This document shows, piece after piece, positions 17,225-26,118 of a stretch of 51,040 nt of DNA. The notes under the pieces were generated by a model. It saw only the letters and a list, made by a program, of their open reading frames with translations, had not been told where the DNA came from and did not search any database. The stretch covers positions 1 through 51,040 of the forward strand of contig JARYLZ010000013.1 of assembly GCA_029907355.1 (NCBI GenBank). The letters run 5' to 3'. Numbering within the stretch: position 1 is the first letter of the stretch; each line of letters begins with the position of its first letter. This stretch comes from Bacteroidota bacterium. GTDB taxonomy: Bacteria; Bacteroidota; Ignavibacteria; SZUA-365. The position numbers and the translations under genes are program-made.

Positions 17225-19056
17225 GCATGGCCTTCCGCGGAAACTCTCGGCGGAAGACATTCGTCGGGGTCATGTTTTTCGGGGCGTTCGCTATCCTCGG
17301 ATATCGGATGTTTCAGCTTCAATTCTTCGAGTACGATGAATTCCGCACCCATGCGGAACGGAACTCGATCCGGTGCATCGAACGGGAGCCGATGCGGGGC
17401 CTCATCCTCGATGCCAACGGAAACATTCTCGTCAACAACCAGCCCATCTACACGCTGACGATCACACCGTTCGAATTCCGTGAAGAATCCATTCCCCTCG
17501 TGTCTTCCCTCTTCGAGTTGGATTCCGGTATCGTTCGGAAAGCGCTTCGCGAGAACAGGGGAACGGCATTCGAGCCGGTGAAGATTCTTCGTGACCTGAC
17601 ATTCGAGAAGATCGCCCTATTGGAAGAGAACCGTTCCCTGCTCCCCGGTGTCGGCTACATCGTGGAAAACAGGCGCGTCTATACCGCACAAACGCGGATG
17701 TCGCATCTTCTCGGCTACATCAAAGAAATCTCGCCTGCTCTTCTCGCGCGCCGCGGACCGTACTACAAACCGGGTGATATGATCGGGTACACGGGCATCG
17801 AATCGTACTACGAAGATGTGCTCAGGGGACGCAAGGGATATGAGTACTTCACGGTGGATGCGCGCGGGAAAGTCATCGAACGCTTCGAGCAAGGGAAGGC
17901 CGACCAGCCTGCGGTCGAAGGTGCCGACCTCGTTCTCACGATCGATATGAAATTGCAAGAATACGCCGAGCGTTTACTGAGAAACCGTCGGGGGGCAATC
18001 GTCGCACTCGATGTGAACAACGGCGAAGTGAAGGCATTCGCCAGTGCGCCGGATTACGATCTCCGCACAATTTCCCAGGCCATGACGGCGGAACAGTGGA
18101 GGATCCTCAACGAGAACGAAGGCCACCCCTTGTACAATCGATGTTCGATGGCTGCTTATCCGCCCGGATCGACATTCAAGATGATGCTCGCTGCCGCCGC
18201 TTTGCAGGAAAGGATCATCGACGCATCCACGACCATCCCCTGTCCCGGCTCGTACACACTCGCCGGTGTGACGTTCAAATGCCACGGCGCGCATGGGAAT
18301 ATCGACGTGGTCCGGGCGATCGAATACTCCTGTAACGTGTTTTTCTACAAGCTCATCTTCAAACTCGGATTCGCGCTGTGGGCGAAATACGGATCGATGT
18401 TCCATTTCGGCCGCCCCACAGGGATCGATATCGCACACGAAAATCCTGGGGTGCTGCCGGACGAATCGTACTACAACCGTCGGTATGGCAGACGTTGGAA
18501 CAAGGGCTACCTCGTCAGCCTTGGAATCGGCCAGGGGGAAATCAGCACGACCCCCCTCCAAATGGCTGCATTCACCGCCACCATCGCAAACGGAGGTACC
18601 TATTACCGGCCGCACGTTGTCCGTTCGATCATCGACCGCGCAGGCAAAGGAAAACAGGACATCCCCATATTGCAGGAGCGCCTCCCCCTCGACCCGGAGG
18701 TATGGCGGGTGATTCGGAAAGGGATGTTTCTCGTCGTCCATGGGAGCGGGACGGGTTACGCCGCCCGTACGAGCTCGGTACACGTGGCAGGAAAGACAGG
18801 AACGGCTCAAAACCCCCATGGACGCGACCATGCATGGTTCGTCGGGTACGCCCCGGCGGAAAATCCGAAGATCGCCGTCGCCGTCATCATCGAAAACGGT
18901 GGGTGGGGCGGTGAGGCCGCCGCTCCGATCGCAGGCGCTATACTCCGGTATGGACTGCTCGGACCCGTCGTGCCTGCATCGGTCACCGATACGACGGAAG
19001 TAGAAGCGGCCAAGCCGGCAAAGGCGGAACGCCCCGCACACATTCTCGCCGATTGA
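17221..19056 (+). CDS. mrdA: Penicillin-binding protein 2 (elongasome transpeptidase)
   Basis: A 611-residue class B PBP that cross-links peptidoglycan during elongation. A single N-terminal anchor (FVGVMFFGAFAILGYRMFQL) is followed by the pedestal domain (RGLILDANGNILVNN) and the transpeptidase domain. The SxxK active site is Ser317-Thr-Phe-Lys320. SxN is in YSCNVFF, and KTG is at 525-527 (VAGKTGTAQNP). ATG 17221 overlaps the mreD stop; the frame is open upstream inside mreD, but that extension is rejected. The stop overlaps the rodA start (TGATG). A roughly 30-residue polar tail after the fold (EVEAAKPAKAERPAHI) is not needed for activity. Confidence 0.96.
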   Translation: MSMAFRGNSRRKTFVGVMFFGAFAILGYRMFQLQFFEYDEFRTHAERNSIRCIEREPMRGLILDANGNILVNNQPIYTLTITPFEFREESIPLVSSLFELDSGIVRKALRENRGTAFEPVKILRDLTFEKIALLEENRSLLPGVGYIVENRRVYTAQTRMSHLLGYIKEISPALLARRGPYYKPGDMIGYTGIESYYEDVLRGRKGYEYFTVDARGKVIERFEQGKADQPAVEGADLVLTIDMKLQEYAERLLRNRRGAIVALDVNNGEVKAFASAPDYDLRTISQAMTAEQWRILNENEGHPLYNRCSMAAYPPGSTFKMMLAAAALQERIIDASTTIPCPGSYTLAGVTFKCHGAHGNIDVVRAIEYSCNVFFYKLIFKLGFALWAKYGSMFHFGRPTGIDIAHENPGVLPDESYYNRRYGRRWNKGYLVSLGIGQGEISTTPLQMAAFTATIANGGTYYRPHVVRSIIDRAGKGKQDIPILQERLPLDPEVWRVIRKGMFLVVHGSGTGYAARTSSVHVAGKTGTAQNPHGRDHAWFVGYAPAENPKIAVAVIIENGGWGGEAAAPIAGAILRYGLLGPVVPASVTDTTEVEAAKPAKAERPAHILAD

Positions 19057-20282
19057 TGGAAACTCCGCGCCGGTCGACTATTCCCGTCGATTTCCCTCTC
19101 ATTCTCGCGACCATCGCGCTATGCGGGATGGGGCTCGCCTCGATATACAGTGCGACACATGGGACAGCCCTCTTCCAACGTTTCGAGAAGCAGATTTTCT
19201 GGGATCTGATGGGAATACTCACCCTTGCAATCGTTGCTGTTGCACCACCTCGGTTCTTTCACTACAGCGCCTACCCCCTTTACGGTGCCGGGATACTTTC
19301 GCTGGTCCTCGTTCTTCTTTTCGGGAAGACAGTCGCCGGGAACGCCGGATGGTTCGGGATCGGTCCCTTCGGCGTTCAGCCGTCGGAATTCGCAAAAGTC
19401 ACGACGATCATCGCGCTCTCCCGTTACGTGTCGGAAAGCGGGACGACCCTCCGCACGTTCCGCGAAATCGCCGGTGCGTTCGCTATCGTCGGTCTTCCAT
19501 GGGGATTGATCCTGATTCAACCGGATTTCGGGACGGGAATCGTATACTGGGCATCGTTTTTTTTCATTCTCTTATGGGTCGGGACGGATGTCGTCATTCT
19601 CCTGACTTTTCTCTCGCCGGTGCTGACCGTTTTATTATCGATCGTCAACCTCTGGCTTTTCCTCGGGTTTGCTTTCGGAATTTCGGTCATCTTCTACCTC
19701 GTGAAAAAGCACATCGGCTTCGCACTGCTGTTTCTCGTTCTGAATTTATCGGCAGGTTTTTCCATCCAGTACCTCTACGATCACATTCCCGAACATCAGA
19801 AAGCACGAATCGCCGTGTTTCTCGACCCGTCGCGGTCGCCCCGTACGAGCGGATACAACGTCCTGCAATCGAAAGTGGCCATCGGGGCGGGAGGGCTCAC
19901 GGGGAAAGGATACATGCGCGGCACGCAAACCCAGCTGAGATTCGTACCCGAACAGTCCACCGATTTCATTTTCTGCGTGCCCGCAGAGGAATTCGGTTTC
20001 GTCGGTGTCATGCTCATTCTCTCGCTCTACGGTGTGATCGTTTTTCGAGGGCTTCGCATCGCACTTCGGGCGAGTTTCCGTTTTTCCAGCGTTTTGGCAT
20101 TCGGGGCGACGTCGACGATCTTCTTTCACGTGGTCGTCAACGTCGGAATGGCAGCAGGTATTCTGCCCGTCATCGGCATTCCTCTCCCCTTCATGAGCTA
20201 TGGAGGATCGTTCACGATCACGAGCATGGCCTTGGTCGGTTTGTTACAGCACATTCACTACTCCACCGCGCAGACGAAGTGA
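19056..20282 (+). CDS. rodA: Peptidoglycan glycosyltransferase RodA (SEDS family)
   Basis: A 408-residue polytopic SEDS glycan polymerase that partners PBP2. About ten hydrophobic segments are visible. Conserved marks are GNAGWFGIGPFGVQPSEFAK, LIQPDFGTG (the functional Asp follows Pro here), the long loop with GYNVLQSKVAIGAGGLTGKG, TQLRFVPEQSTDFIF and PFMSYGGS. The start ATG 19056 shares its first base with the mrdA stop (TGATG). A TTG at 19053 is possible. It is the last of the five elongasome genes. A weak GC-rich hairpin follows at 20292-20309. Confidence 0.95.
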   Translation: METPRRSTIPVDFPLILATIALCGMGLASIYSATHGTALFQRFEKQIFWDLMGILTLAIVAVAPPRFFHYSAYPLYGAGILSLVLVLLFGKTVAGNAGWFGIGPFGVQPSEFAKVTTIIALSRYVSESGTTLRTFREIAGAFAIVGLPWGLILIQPDFGTGIVYWASFFFILLWVGTDVVILLTFLSPVLTVLLSIVNLWLFLGFAFGISVIFYLVKKHIGFALLFLVLNLSAGFSIQYLYDHIPEHQKARIAVFLDPSRSPRTSGYNVLQSKVAIGAGGLTGKGYMRGTQTQLRFVPEQSTDFIFCVPAEEFGFVGVMLILSLYGVIVFRGLRIALRASFRFSSVLAFGATSTIFFHVVVNVGMAAGILPVIGIPLPFMSYGGSFTITSMALVGLLQHIHYSTAQTK

Positions 20283-20291
20283 GCGCCGAGT

Positions 20292-20309
20292 TGCCGGCCG
20301 CTGCCGGCA
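20292..20309 (+). terminator. Possible weak terminator after rodA
   Basis: A 6-base stem TGCCGG/CCGGCA with a 6-base loop lies 9 bases after the rodA stop. It is followed only by TTGTTTCTC, so the T-tract is broken. It may slow or end transcription of the mre operon before the promoter of the next operon, which starts within this same stretch. Confidence 0.3.
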
Positions 20310-20340
20310 TTGTTTCTCCCAATCCATGTCGGTATGTTTG
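20310..20340 (+). promoter_or_regulatory. Bacteroidota-type promoter (-33 TTG, -7 TAnnTTTG)
   Basis: TTG at 20310-20312 and an exact TAnnTTTG box, TATGTTTG, at 20333-20340 are separated by 20 bases, which matches the known Bacteroidota sigma-ABfr promoter layout. It lies about 140 bases before the 3-hydroxyacyl-CoA dehydrogenase start and right after the rodA hairpin, so it would drive the dehydrogenase-ackA operon with a roughly 130-base leader. It is also useful evidence for the taxonomic placement. Confidence 0.55.
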
Positions 20341-20477
20341 TTTCATACCCTTTTCGTGCAATATGCATGAAGGGGAGATGTTTCGATCGAGATTCCTCCG
20401 CAACTATTCCATCCCGCACATTGACAACAGCCGTCTGCGGGTTCTTCCCGGAGAACGGTCACATCGGAGCACAGCAT

Positions 20478-21431
20478 ATGGCAGAAAAATCCCTAACACT
20501 CAAGGATCTGACAGGGAGTATAACGACGAAATCCACGAGCGGCGAACGCATCGAAACCGTGGGAATCGTCGGGGGAGGTGTGATGGGACGCGGGATCGCC
20601 CAAGCACTCTCGACACACGGGCTCACGGTGATCATCGTCGAGCGGGACTCAGAGCGCGCACAACACACCCTCGACGGTCTTTCCGAGAATATGGACCGTG
20701 AGATCAAGCGCTGGGCGATGACGGCGAGCGAGAAGCGTGCCATCCTCTCACGGATCAAGGTCACCACGGATATCGAGGCGATCGCAGGTGTCGATTTCGC
20801 GATGGAAGCCGTCGACGAGCAGTTCGACCTCAAGCGAGACGTCCTGCACACGCTCGACAAACTCTGCCGCCCGGACACGATTATCGCGTCGAACACCTCG
20901 ACCCTCAGCCTGACCAAAATGGTACGGGGAACGACGAACCCGAAAAAAATCATCGGGCTCCATTTCTCCTACCCTGTCCCGAAAACACCCCTTTGCGAAA
21001 TCGTCCGGGCTTTCGAAACGTCGGATGATACATTCCAGCGCACCAAGGCATTCATCCAAGCGATCGGGAAAACGCCCGTCGAGGTATACGAGTACCCGGG
21101 TTTCATCACGACACGCGTGATCATCCCCATGCTCAACGAGGCGATGTACATCCTCATGGAAGGTGTCGCTTCGGCCGAGGACATCGACACGGCGATGCGG
21201 TTGGGTTTCAACTTCCAGATGGGACCGCTTGAATTGGCCGATTCCATGGGACTCGAAGAGCTCCTCGCGATGATGGAAACCATGTTCCATGAGTTCGGCG
21301 AGACGAAGTACCGGCCGTGCCCTCTCTTGCGCAGGCTCGTTCGAGAGCAGAAATACGGCAAGAAGAGCGGCCAAGGATTTTTCCGGTACGACGAATCCGG
21401 GAACCGTATCCGTCCGAAGAACGCGATATGA
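20478..21431 (+). CDS. 3-hydroxyacyl-CoA dehydrogenase (Hbd/PaaH-like), variant active site
   Basis: A 317-residue NAD(P)-dependent dehydrogenase that interconverts 3-hydroxyacyl- and 3-ketoacyl-CoA. The Rossmann motif is GIVGGGVMGRGIAQAL. The catalytic Ser (ASNTSTLSLT), His (GLHFSYPVP) and Glu (LCEIVRA) positions are kept. The usual Asn of PGFVVNR is Thr (PGFITTRVIIP), and HFFNP reads HFSYP. The C-terminal domain (DTAMRLGFNFQMGPLELADSMGL and YGKKSGQGFFRY) is very Hbd-like. Deinococcus- and Chloroflexi-type homologues also lack this Asn, so activity is likely. ATG 20478 has a GGAG site 8 bases upstream; about 30 residues precede the fold. ackA follows after 71 bases, which hints at a fermentative or acyl-CoA salvage role. 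Confidence 0.88.
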   Translation: MAEKSLTLKDLTGSITTKSTSGERIETVGIVGGGVMGRGIAQALSTHGLTVIIVERDSERAQHTLDGLSENMDREIKRWAMTASEKRAILSRIKVTTDIEAIAGVDFAMEAVDEQFDLKRDVLHTLDKLCRPDTIIASNTSTLSLTKMVRGTTNPKKIIGLHFSYPVPKTPLCEIVRAFETSDDTFQRTKAFIQAIGKTPVEVYEYPGFITTRVIIPMLNEAMYILMEGVASAEDIDTAMRLGFNFQMGPLELADSMGLEELLAMMETMFHEFGETKYRPCPLLRRLVREQKYGKKSGQGFFRYDESGNRIRPKNAI

Positions 21432-21502
21432 CAGCGGAAGGACACGGATCTCCCTGGTTTTTCCTCTATCGCTGAATGCCGCACATTTTTCCCGGAGCAC
21501 CA

Positions 21503-22756
21503 ATGAATATTCTCGTCGTTAATTGTGGTAGTTCTTCCATCAAATACCAGTTCATCGAAGCCGATTCCCGCACGACCATGGCCCGCGGATTGGTCGATCG
21601 CATCGGGATGAGCGGCGCCGTTCTGACAAACACCCGTCATGACGGGGATGTCATCCGTCTGACCGGGGACATCCTCGACCATGCGATGGGGGTCGAATAC
21701 GTCCTCGCCGTTCTCCTGAGTAAAAACCACGGTGTGATATCGGACAAGTCGGAAATCCATGCCGTCGGCCACCGTGTCGTTCACGGGGCGGAGGACTTCG
21801 TGGGCTCCGTTTTGATTACGGAAGACGTTCTTCAATCCCTGCGGGACAATATCGAGATTGCGCCCCTCCACAACCCGCACAACATCCGCGGGATCATGGC
21901 ATGCCGCCAACATCTCCCAGACGTTCCTCAGGTCGGCGTGTTCGACACGGCTTTCCACCAATCGATGGAACCCGCCGCCTTCCTATACGGGATTCCATAC
22001 ATATTCTACCAGAAATACCGTATCCGCCGCTACGGCTTCCATGGAACATCGCATTTCTACGTCGCGAACCGGATCGCCGAACTGCTCGAACGACCCATCG
22101 AATCGTTGAAGATCGTCACATGCCATCTCGGAAACGGCTGCAGCATGGCAGCCGTCAAGAACGGGGCCAGTATAGACACGACGATGGGTTTCACCCCCCT
22201 GGAAGGTCTCCTCATGGGAACCCGTTGCGGTGACTTGGATCCCCAGCTGATCCTGTACATCATGGGAAAGGAAGAATTGACCCTCGCCGAAGCGACGACC
22301 CTCCTAAATAAACACAGCGGTTTGATCGGCGTATCCGGTGAAAGCAGTGACATGCGCGAAATCGAACAAGCCATGGACGCCGGTCATGCGCGAGCCCGTA
22401 TCGCATTCGAGATGTTCTGCCACCGCGTCCGGAAATATATCGGCGCCTATGCTGCCGAAATGGGGGGGCTCGACGCGATCGTCTTCACCGGCGGCATCGG
22501 CGAGAACAGTCCCAAGGTCCGAGAATCCGTCTGTTCGACGCTCCGGTTTCTCGGTGTGGATTTCGACACCGATGCGAACGCCCAAGGTCCGAAAGAGCGT
22601 CTCATCACCCGCCCCGGCTCGCACGTCGTTGTGGGGGTCATCCCGACGAACGAGGAACTCGTCATCGCGCTCGACACCATGCACATCGTTCGTGGAGAGA
22701 CTCCACCATCGATGAAGCACATGAAACGGAACCGACAACTCGATGCCGTGACCTGA
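21503..22756 (+). CDS. ackA: Acetate kinase
   Basis: A 417-residue kinase of the acetokinase family, interconverting acetyl phosphate + ADP with acetate + ATP. Signatures: NILVVNCGSSSIKYQ at the start, GHRVVHG, YGFHGTSH with the catalytic Arg region, LGNGCSMAAVKNGASIDTTM, and PLEGLLMGTRCGDLDP. FTGGIGENSPKVRE near the C-terminus is also typical. ATG 21503 has a GGAG site; an earlier in-frame ATG (21476) lacks support. No phosphotransacetylase gene adjoins, so it must be elsewhere. Butyrate kinase is less likely, because the MGTRCGDLDP region fits acetate kinases. Confidence 0.94.
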   Translation: MNILVVNCGSSSIKYQFIEADSRTTMARGLVDRIGMSGAVLTNTRHDGDVIRLTGDILDHAMGVEYVLAVLLSKNHGVISDKSEIHAVGHRVVHGAEDFVGSVLITEDVLQSLRDNIEIAPLHNPHNIRGIMACRQHLPDVPQVGVFDTAFHQSMEPAAFLYGIPYIFYQKYRIRRYGFHGTSHFYVANRIAELLERPIESLKIVTCHLGNGCSMAAVKNGASIDTTMGFTPLEGLLMGTRCGDLDPQLILYIMGKEELTLAEATTLLNKHSGLIGVSGESSDMREIEQAMDAGHARARIAFEMFCHRVRKYIGAYAAEMGGLDAIVFTGGIGENSPKVRESVCSTLRFLGVDFDTDANAQGPKERLITRPGSHVVVGVIPTNEELVIALDTMHIVRGETPPSMKHMKRNRQLDAVT

Positions 22757-22778
22757 TGCAGGCCGCGGCGGCCGATGG

Positions 22779-23840
22779 ATGAAACGAACCTGGTCGTACC
22801 CGGCACTGCGCGATCTTCCCGTCCGCCGCATCCTTGTCATTAAACTCCGCGCGATCGGGGATATCCTTCTCTCGACCATCGTGTTGCGCAATCTTCGTCA
22901 CGCCTTTCCGGATGCGCGGATCGACATGCTGGTGGAACCCCCTGCACAGGATATCGTCGAACGGCACCCCGCCCTCGATGGGGTCGTCCTGTTCGCAGCC
23001 GGCAAAGATTCCCCTCTCCATGTTTTCCGGTCCCTCCGACGTGCACACTACGACTTGGTGTTCGACTTGTTTTGCAACCCGCGTTCCGCCCAGTTCACCT
23101 TCGTTTCCGGGGCAGCCGTCCGCGTCGGCTACCCTTTCCGTGGTCGCAGTTGGGCGTATAACGTCCATGTCACATCCCGCGCAGACCGTGTTCACAATAC
23201 CGAGTTCAACCTCGACGCCCTCTCCGCCGTGGGAATCCCTATCATCGATCGTTCGGTTACTATCGATGTTCCCAAGGAGGACTCCGCGTGGGCGCAAGAG
23301 TACACTGCCGAACTCCGGCAGAACAACCGGATGCTCGTCGCCCTCAACCCCAGTGGGACATGGGAGAGCAAGCGCTGGCCAGCGGAGTATTTCGCTGCCC
23401 TCGTCGACATGCTCACCGAACGCAGAAATGCCCGTGTGATTCTCCTGTGGGGACCGGGAGAGGAACAGACAGCCCGTTCTATTCTCGCGATGACGCACTC
23501 CGATGCCGTCGTTCCCCCCTCGACGTCCCTCATCCGGCTCGCTGCCCTCCTCTCGGCATGCGATGCCATGATCACGAATGATACCGGTCCCATGCACATC
23601 GGCGCGGCCGTGGGTATTCCCGTCCTCGGCATTTTCGGACCGACAAACCCCCTACTCCAAGGACCGTACAACACGCGCAGCACATGGGTACGCCGTGAGG
23701 GTCTCACGTGCTTGGGATGCAACCGGACCGTGTGCCCCATCGGGAAAACCTGCATGACCGATCTCAAGCCCGAAGTCGTCTTCGAAGCGTTCGCCGCCCT
23801 CCTCCCGGAGTCCCATGGGAAAGGAACCCCCGATGCTTGA
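22779..23840 (+). CDS. Glycosyltransferase family 9, ADP-heptose:LPS heptosyltransferase-like
   Basis: A 353-residue GT-B fold enzyme of family GT9, which adds heptose to the lipopolysaccharide inner core from ADP-heptose at the cytoplasmic face. The N-terminal IRILVIKLRAIGDILLST-like segment (here RILVIKLRAIGDILLST) and the C-terminal donor site ITNDTGPMHIGAAVGIPVLGIFGPTNP are diagnostic. A Cys cluster (LTCLGCNRTVCPIGKTC) is typical of several members. The exact sugar and position (WaaF-, WaaC- or WaaQ-like) cannot be assigned. It is 22 bases after ackA and overlaps the next lipoprotein gene by 8 bases. Confidence 0.9.
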   Translation: MKRTWSYPALRDLPVRRILVIKLRAIGDILLSTIVLRNLRHAFPDARIDMLVEPPAQDIVERHPALDGVVLFAAGKDSPLHVFRSLRRAHYDLVFDLFCNPRSAQFTFVSGAAVRVGYPFRGRSWAYNVHVTSRADRVHNTEFNLDALSAVGIPIIDRSVTIDVPKEDSAWAQEYTAELRQNNRMLVALNPSGTWESKRWPAEYFAALVDMLTERRNARVILLWGPGEEQTARSILAMTHSDAVVPPSTSLIRLAALLSACDAMITNDTGPMHIGAAVGIPVLGIFGPTNPLLQGPYNTRSTWVRREGLTCLGCNRTVCPIGKTCMTDLKPEVVFEAFAALLPESHGKGTPDA

Positions 23841-24219
23841 AACACAGAGGATATTCCCGATCAAGGTTCTCACCGCGCTTCTGTTCGTCAGTGCGAGTTG
23901 GATCTTCTTCTCATGCGAGGAAGACATATCGTGGGAACAGCCTTACGTCCATGTCAAGATTCTCCAGCCGAAAGACAGTGCCGTCGTCCGGGATACCATT
24001 CTCACCATCGAAGCGGAACTGACGAAAAACTGCGGGTGTCAGGTTCGCGCGGAATTTTGGATCGACGGTGTTCACGTCGCGAGCGACTTCCTTTCACCGT
24101 ACATTTACGGGTGGGATATTCGCGGCGTCACGGGTCTGCACACCATCCGCGTCCGCGGTGTCGTGGAGAAAACCGCGGAACACAGTGACTCCGTGCGCGT
24201 CATTGTCAACCCCACTTAG
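23833..24219 (+). CDS. Small Ig-like-fold lipoprotein
   Basis: A 128-residue lipoprotein. The signal peptide ends in a lipobox (WIFFSC, Cys28), followed by EED and then one beta-rich domain of about 85 residues. The domain reads as a bacterial Ig-like module: VHVKILQPKDSAVVRDTILTIEAEL, then FWIDGVHVASD, YIYGWD, GLHTIRVRGV and SDSVRVIV. This matches the Big_17-like pattern seen in many Bacteroidota surface lipoproteins. Function is unknown. ATG 23833 has a GGAAAGGA site about 7 bases upstream and overlaps the GT9 stop. It may be exported to the outer membrane. Confidence 0.82.
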   Translation: MLETQRIFPIKVLTALLFVSASWIFFSCEEDISWEQPYVHVKILQPKDSAVVRDTILTIEAELTKNCGCQVRAEFWIDGVHVASDFLSPYIYGWDIRGVTGLHTIRVRGVVEKTAEHSDSVRVIVNPT

Positions 24220-24494
24220 CTCTGCCGATCCATTCCCGGAACCATAACCGGCACGGGAACGAAACGGAACTATCGTATGAATGAAAAGCAGTATGGTCCT
24301 CTTCCCTCGTCAGCGGAAAAACACTTACAACCGTTTCGTGTGCGCCTATTCCTGGCCTCGCTCTTTCATAGACCGACCCTCGAAGCGAGAATTACTCCTC
24401 GACCGATTATCCCCCTAACCGCCCACAGATAAGAGAACGTCGATTTGATATCTCGACAGCTTTTGCGGTCCCTGCAACCGATGACCATCATCTC

Positions 24495-25889
24495 ATGGAC
24501 AGGCCGATGATCGACGGTGAGAAAACAATGATGCGGGAGAAAAACCGTGTCGCACTGGCATCCGTTATCGCCGCGGTTTTCCTGACGGGGATCAAACTCG
24601 GAGTCGGTCTTTGGACCAACTCCCTCGGTATCCTTTCGGAGGCTTTGCATTCCGGTCTCGACTTTTTCGCGGCGGTGCTTACATTTTTCGCCATCCGCGT
24701 CGCTCACCGCCCGCCCGACCACCAGCATCAGTTCGGTCACGAAAAAGCGGAAAACATATCCGCGTTTCTGGAAACGCTTCTCCTGATCGTCACATCCGGC
24801 TGGATTCTCCTCGAAGCGTATAAAAGAATGGTCACCGGCCACGCAGAAGTCGATGTCAATTTCTGGTCTTTCGCCGTCATCGGGACATCCATCGTCGTGG
24901 ATTTCACGCGGGGCCGTGCTCTTTCCCGGGTGGCTCGGAAGTACCAGAGCCAGGCATTGGAAGCGGACGCCCTCCATTTCCATACGGATATTCTCAGTTC
25001 CTTGGTCGTGATCGCCGGGTTGATCTCCACGCTCGCGGGTTTCCCGATCGGCGACCCGATTGCGGCCACCATCGTCGCCGTCATCGTCCTCTGGATCAGT
25101 GTACGCCTGGGGATCCGGAGCGTCAATGTTCTTCTGGACCGCGTCCCGGACAACACGCAGGATCGGATCACACGCGCCATACTTTCCGTCCACGGCGTCG
25201 CAGGACTCCGTTCCCTCCGGATCCGTCAGGGAGGAGGACGGATTTTCCTCGACGCCGTCATCGCTATCCGGCGGCTCGAGACTTTCGAGCGCGCCCATCG
25301 GATCATGGATGAAGTCGAGGAGAGCATCCACGGCGCGTTCCCGAGAGCCGATGTCGTTCTCCACGCCGAACCGGCCGAAGGCCGGGAGGAGTCCACGCGG
25401 GATGCGGTCCAGTGGCTCGTACAACAGGCAGGCCTTTCCGCACACAACGTAGTGATCCTCCGCGTGAACGGGGCGTTGCACATCGCGCTGGACATCGAGT
25501 TCCCTCGTAGCACGGGCTTCCGTTCCGCATATGAACGGGCCGCCGACATCGAGGGAACCATTCGACGCGAGATTCCCGACATTGCCGACGTCCATATTCA
25601 CCTTGAAGAAGAAGCCCCAGAAATCATCGAGGCGGTGAACGTCACGGCCGAAGAGACCCTCTTGCTCGAAAACGTCCGCCGCTACGTTCAAGGCGTCAGC
25701 GCGGTTCGGGAGTGTAACGATCTCGCCTGCTACCGGACACCACGCGGACTGAAGATTACGCTTTCTTGCGCGATCGACGGAACGTTCGCGTTGAAGGAAA
25801 GCCACGATGTCGTCAATGCGATCGAGCGAGGAATCAGCGCTCTCGACCAGCGGATCATCCAGGTGTTCGTATCGAGTCAGCCGGCATGA
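24495..25889 (+). CDS. Cation diffusion facilitator (CDF) metal exporter with extended C-terminus
   Basis: A 464-residue inner-membrane metal/proton antiporter. Residues 1-215 are the six-helix CDF domain. The metal site is HxxxD twice, in EALHSGLDFF (TM2) and HFHTDILSS (TM5), which fits Zn2+-type exporters. Most family members have one cytosolic ferredoxin-like dimerisation domain. Here about 250 residues follow, readable as three such modules (about 218-300, 305-385 and 390-464). ATG 24495 has no ribosome site; ATG 24528 follows GGTGAG and may be the true start, removing 11 residues. The preceding 275 bases hold no gene. It may supply metal homeostasis generally; no regulator is adjacent. 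Confidence 0.9.
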   Translation: MDRPMIDGEKTMMREKNRVALASVIAAVFLTGIKLGVGLWTNSLGILSEALHSGLDFFAAVLTFFAIRVAHRPPDHQHQFGHEKAENISAFLETLLLIVTSGWILLEAYKRMVTGHAEVDVNFWSFAVIGTSIVVDFTRGRALSRVARKYQSQALEADALHFHTDILSSLVVIAGLISTLAGFPIGDPIAATIVAVIVLWISVRLGIRSVNVLLDRVPDNTQDRITRAILSVHGVAGLRSLRIRQGGGRIFLDAVIAIRRLETFERAHRIMDEVEESIHGAFPRADVVLHAEPAEGREESTRDAVQWLVQQAGLSAHNVVILRVNGALHIALDIEFPRSTGFRSAYERAADIEGTIRREIPDIADVHIHLEEEAPEIIEAVNVTAEETLLLENVRRYVQGVSAVRECNDLACYRTPRGLKITLSCAIDGTFALKESHDVVNAIERGISALDQRIIQVFVSSQPA

Positions 25890-26118
25890 GTGAAAACATC
25901 CCTCCTCGTTCCCTCTCTTGAAAAACGAGACCGTGCGGGGGAACGACCCTTGCTCCCGGCAACATACGTGCGAGCGTCTCGACTACCATATCCTTTCGGA
26001 CGAGGACATCGCACAGGGAAGAATTCACCGCTTGAGGTATCGAACCTCTCCACTCCGATCCGCTGAAGGGGGAGGGAAACCCCTGAACGAGCGATTCCCG
26101 TGCCGGAGTATCGCGATC

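Noticed and set aside
24220-24494. TTCCCG/CGGGAA hairpin at 24233-24259 as terminator of the lipoprotein gene
   Set aside because: No T-run follows and the loop is long; not supported as a terminator.
24366-25805. A 479-codon open frame on the minus strand, antisense to the CDF gene
   Set aside because: It is the mirror of a real gene with strong family motifs; its own translation is Asp/Gly/Arg-rich, has no domain and no ribosome site.
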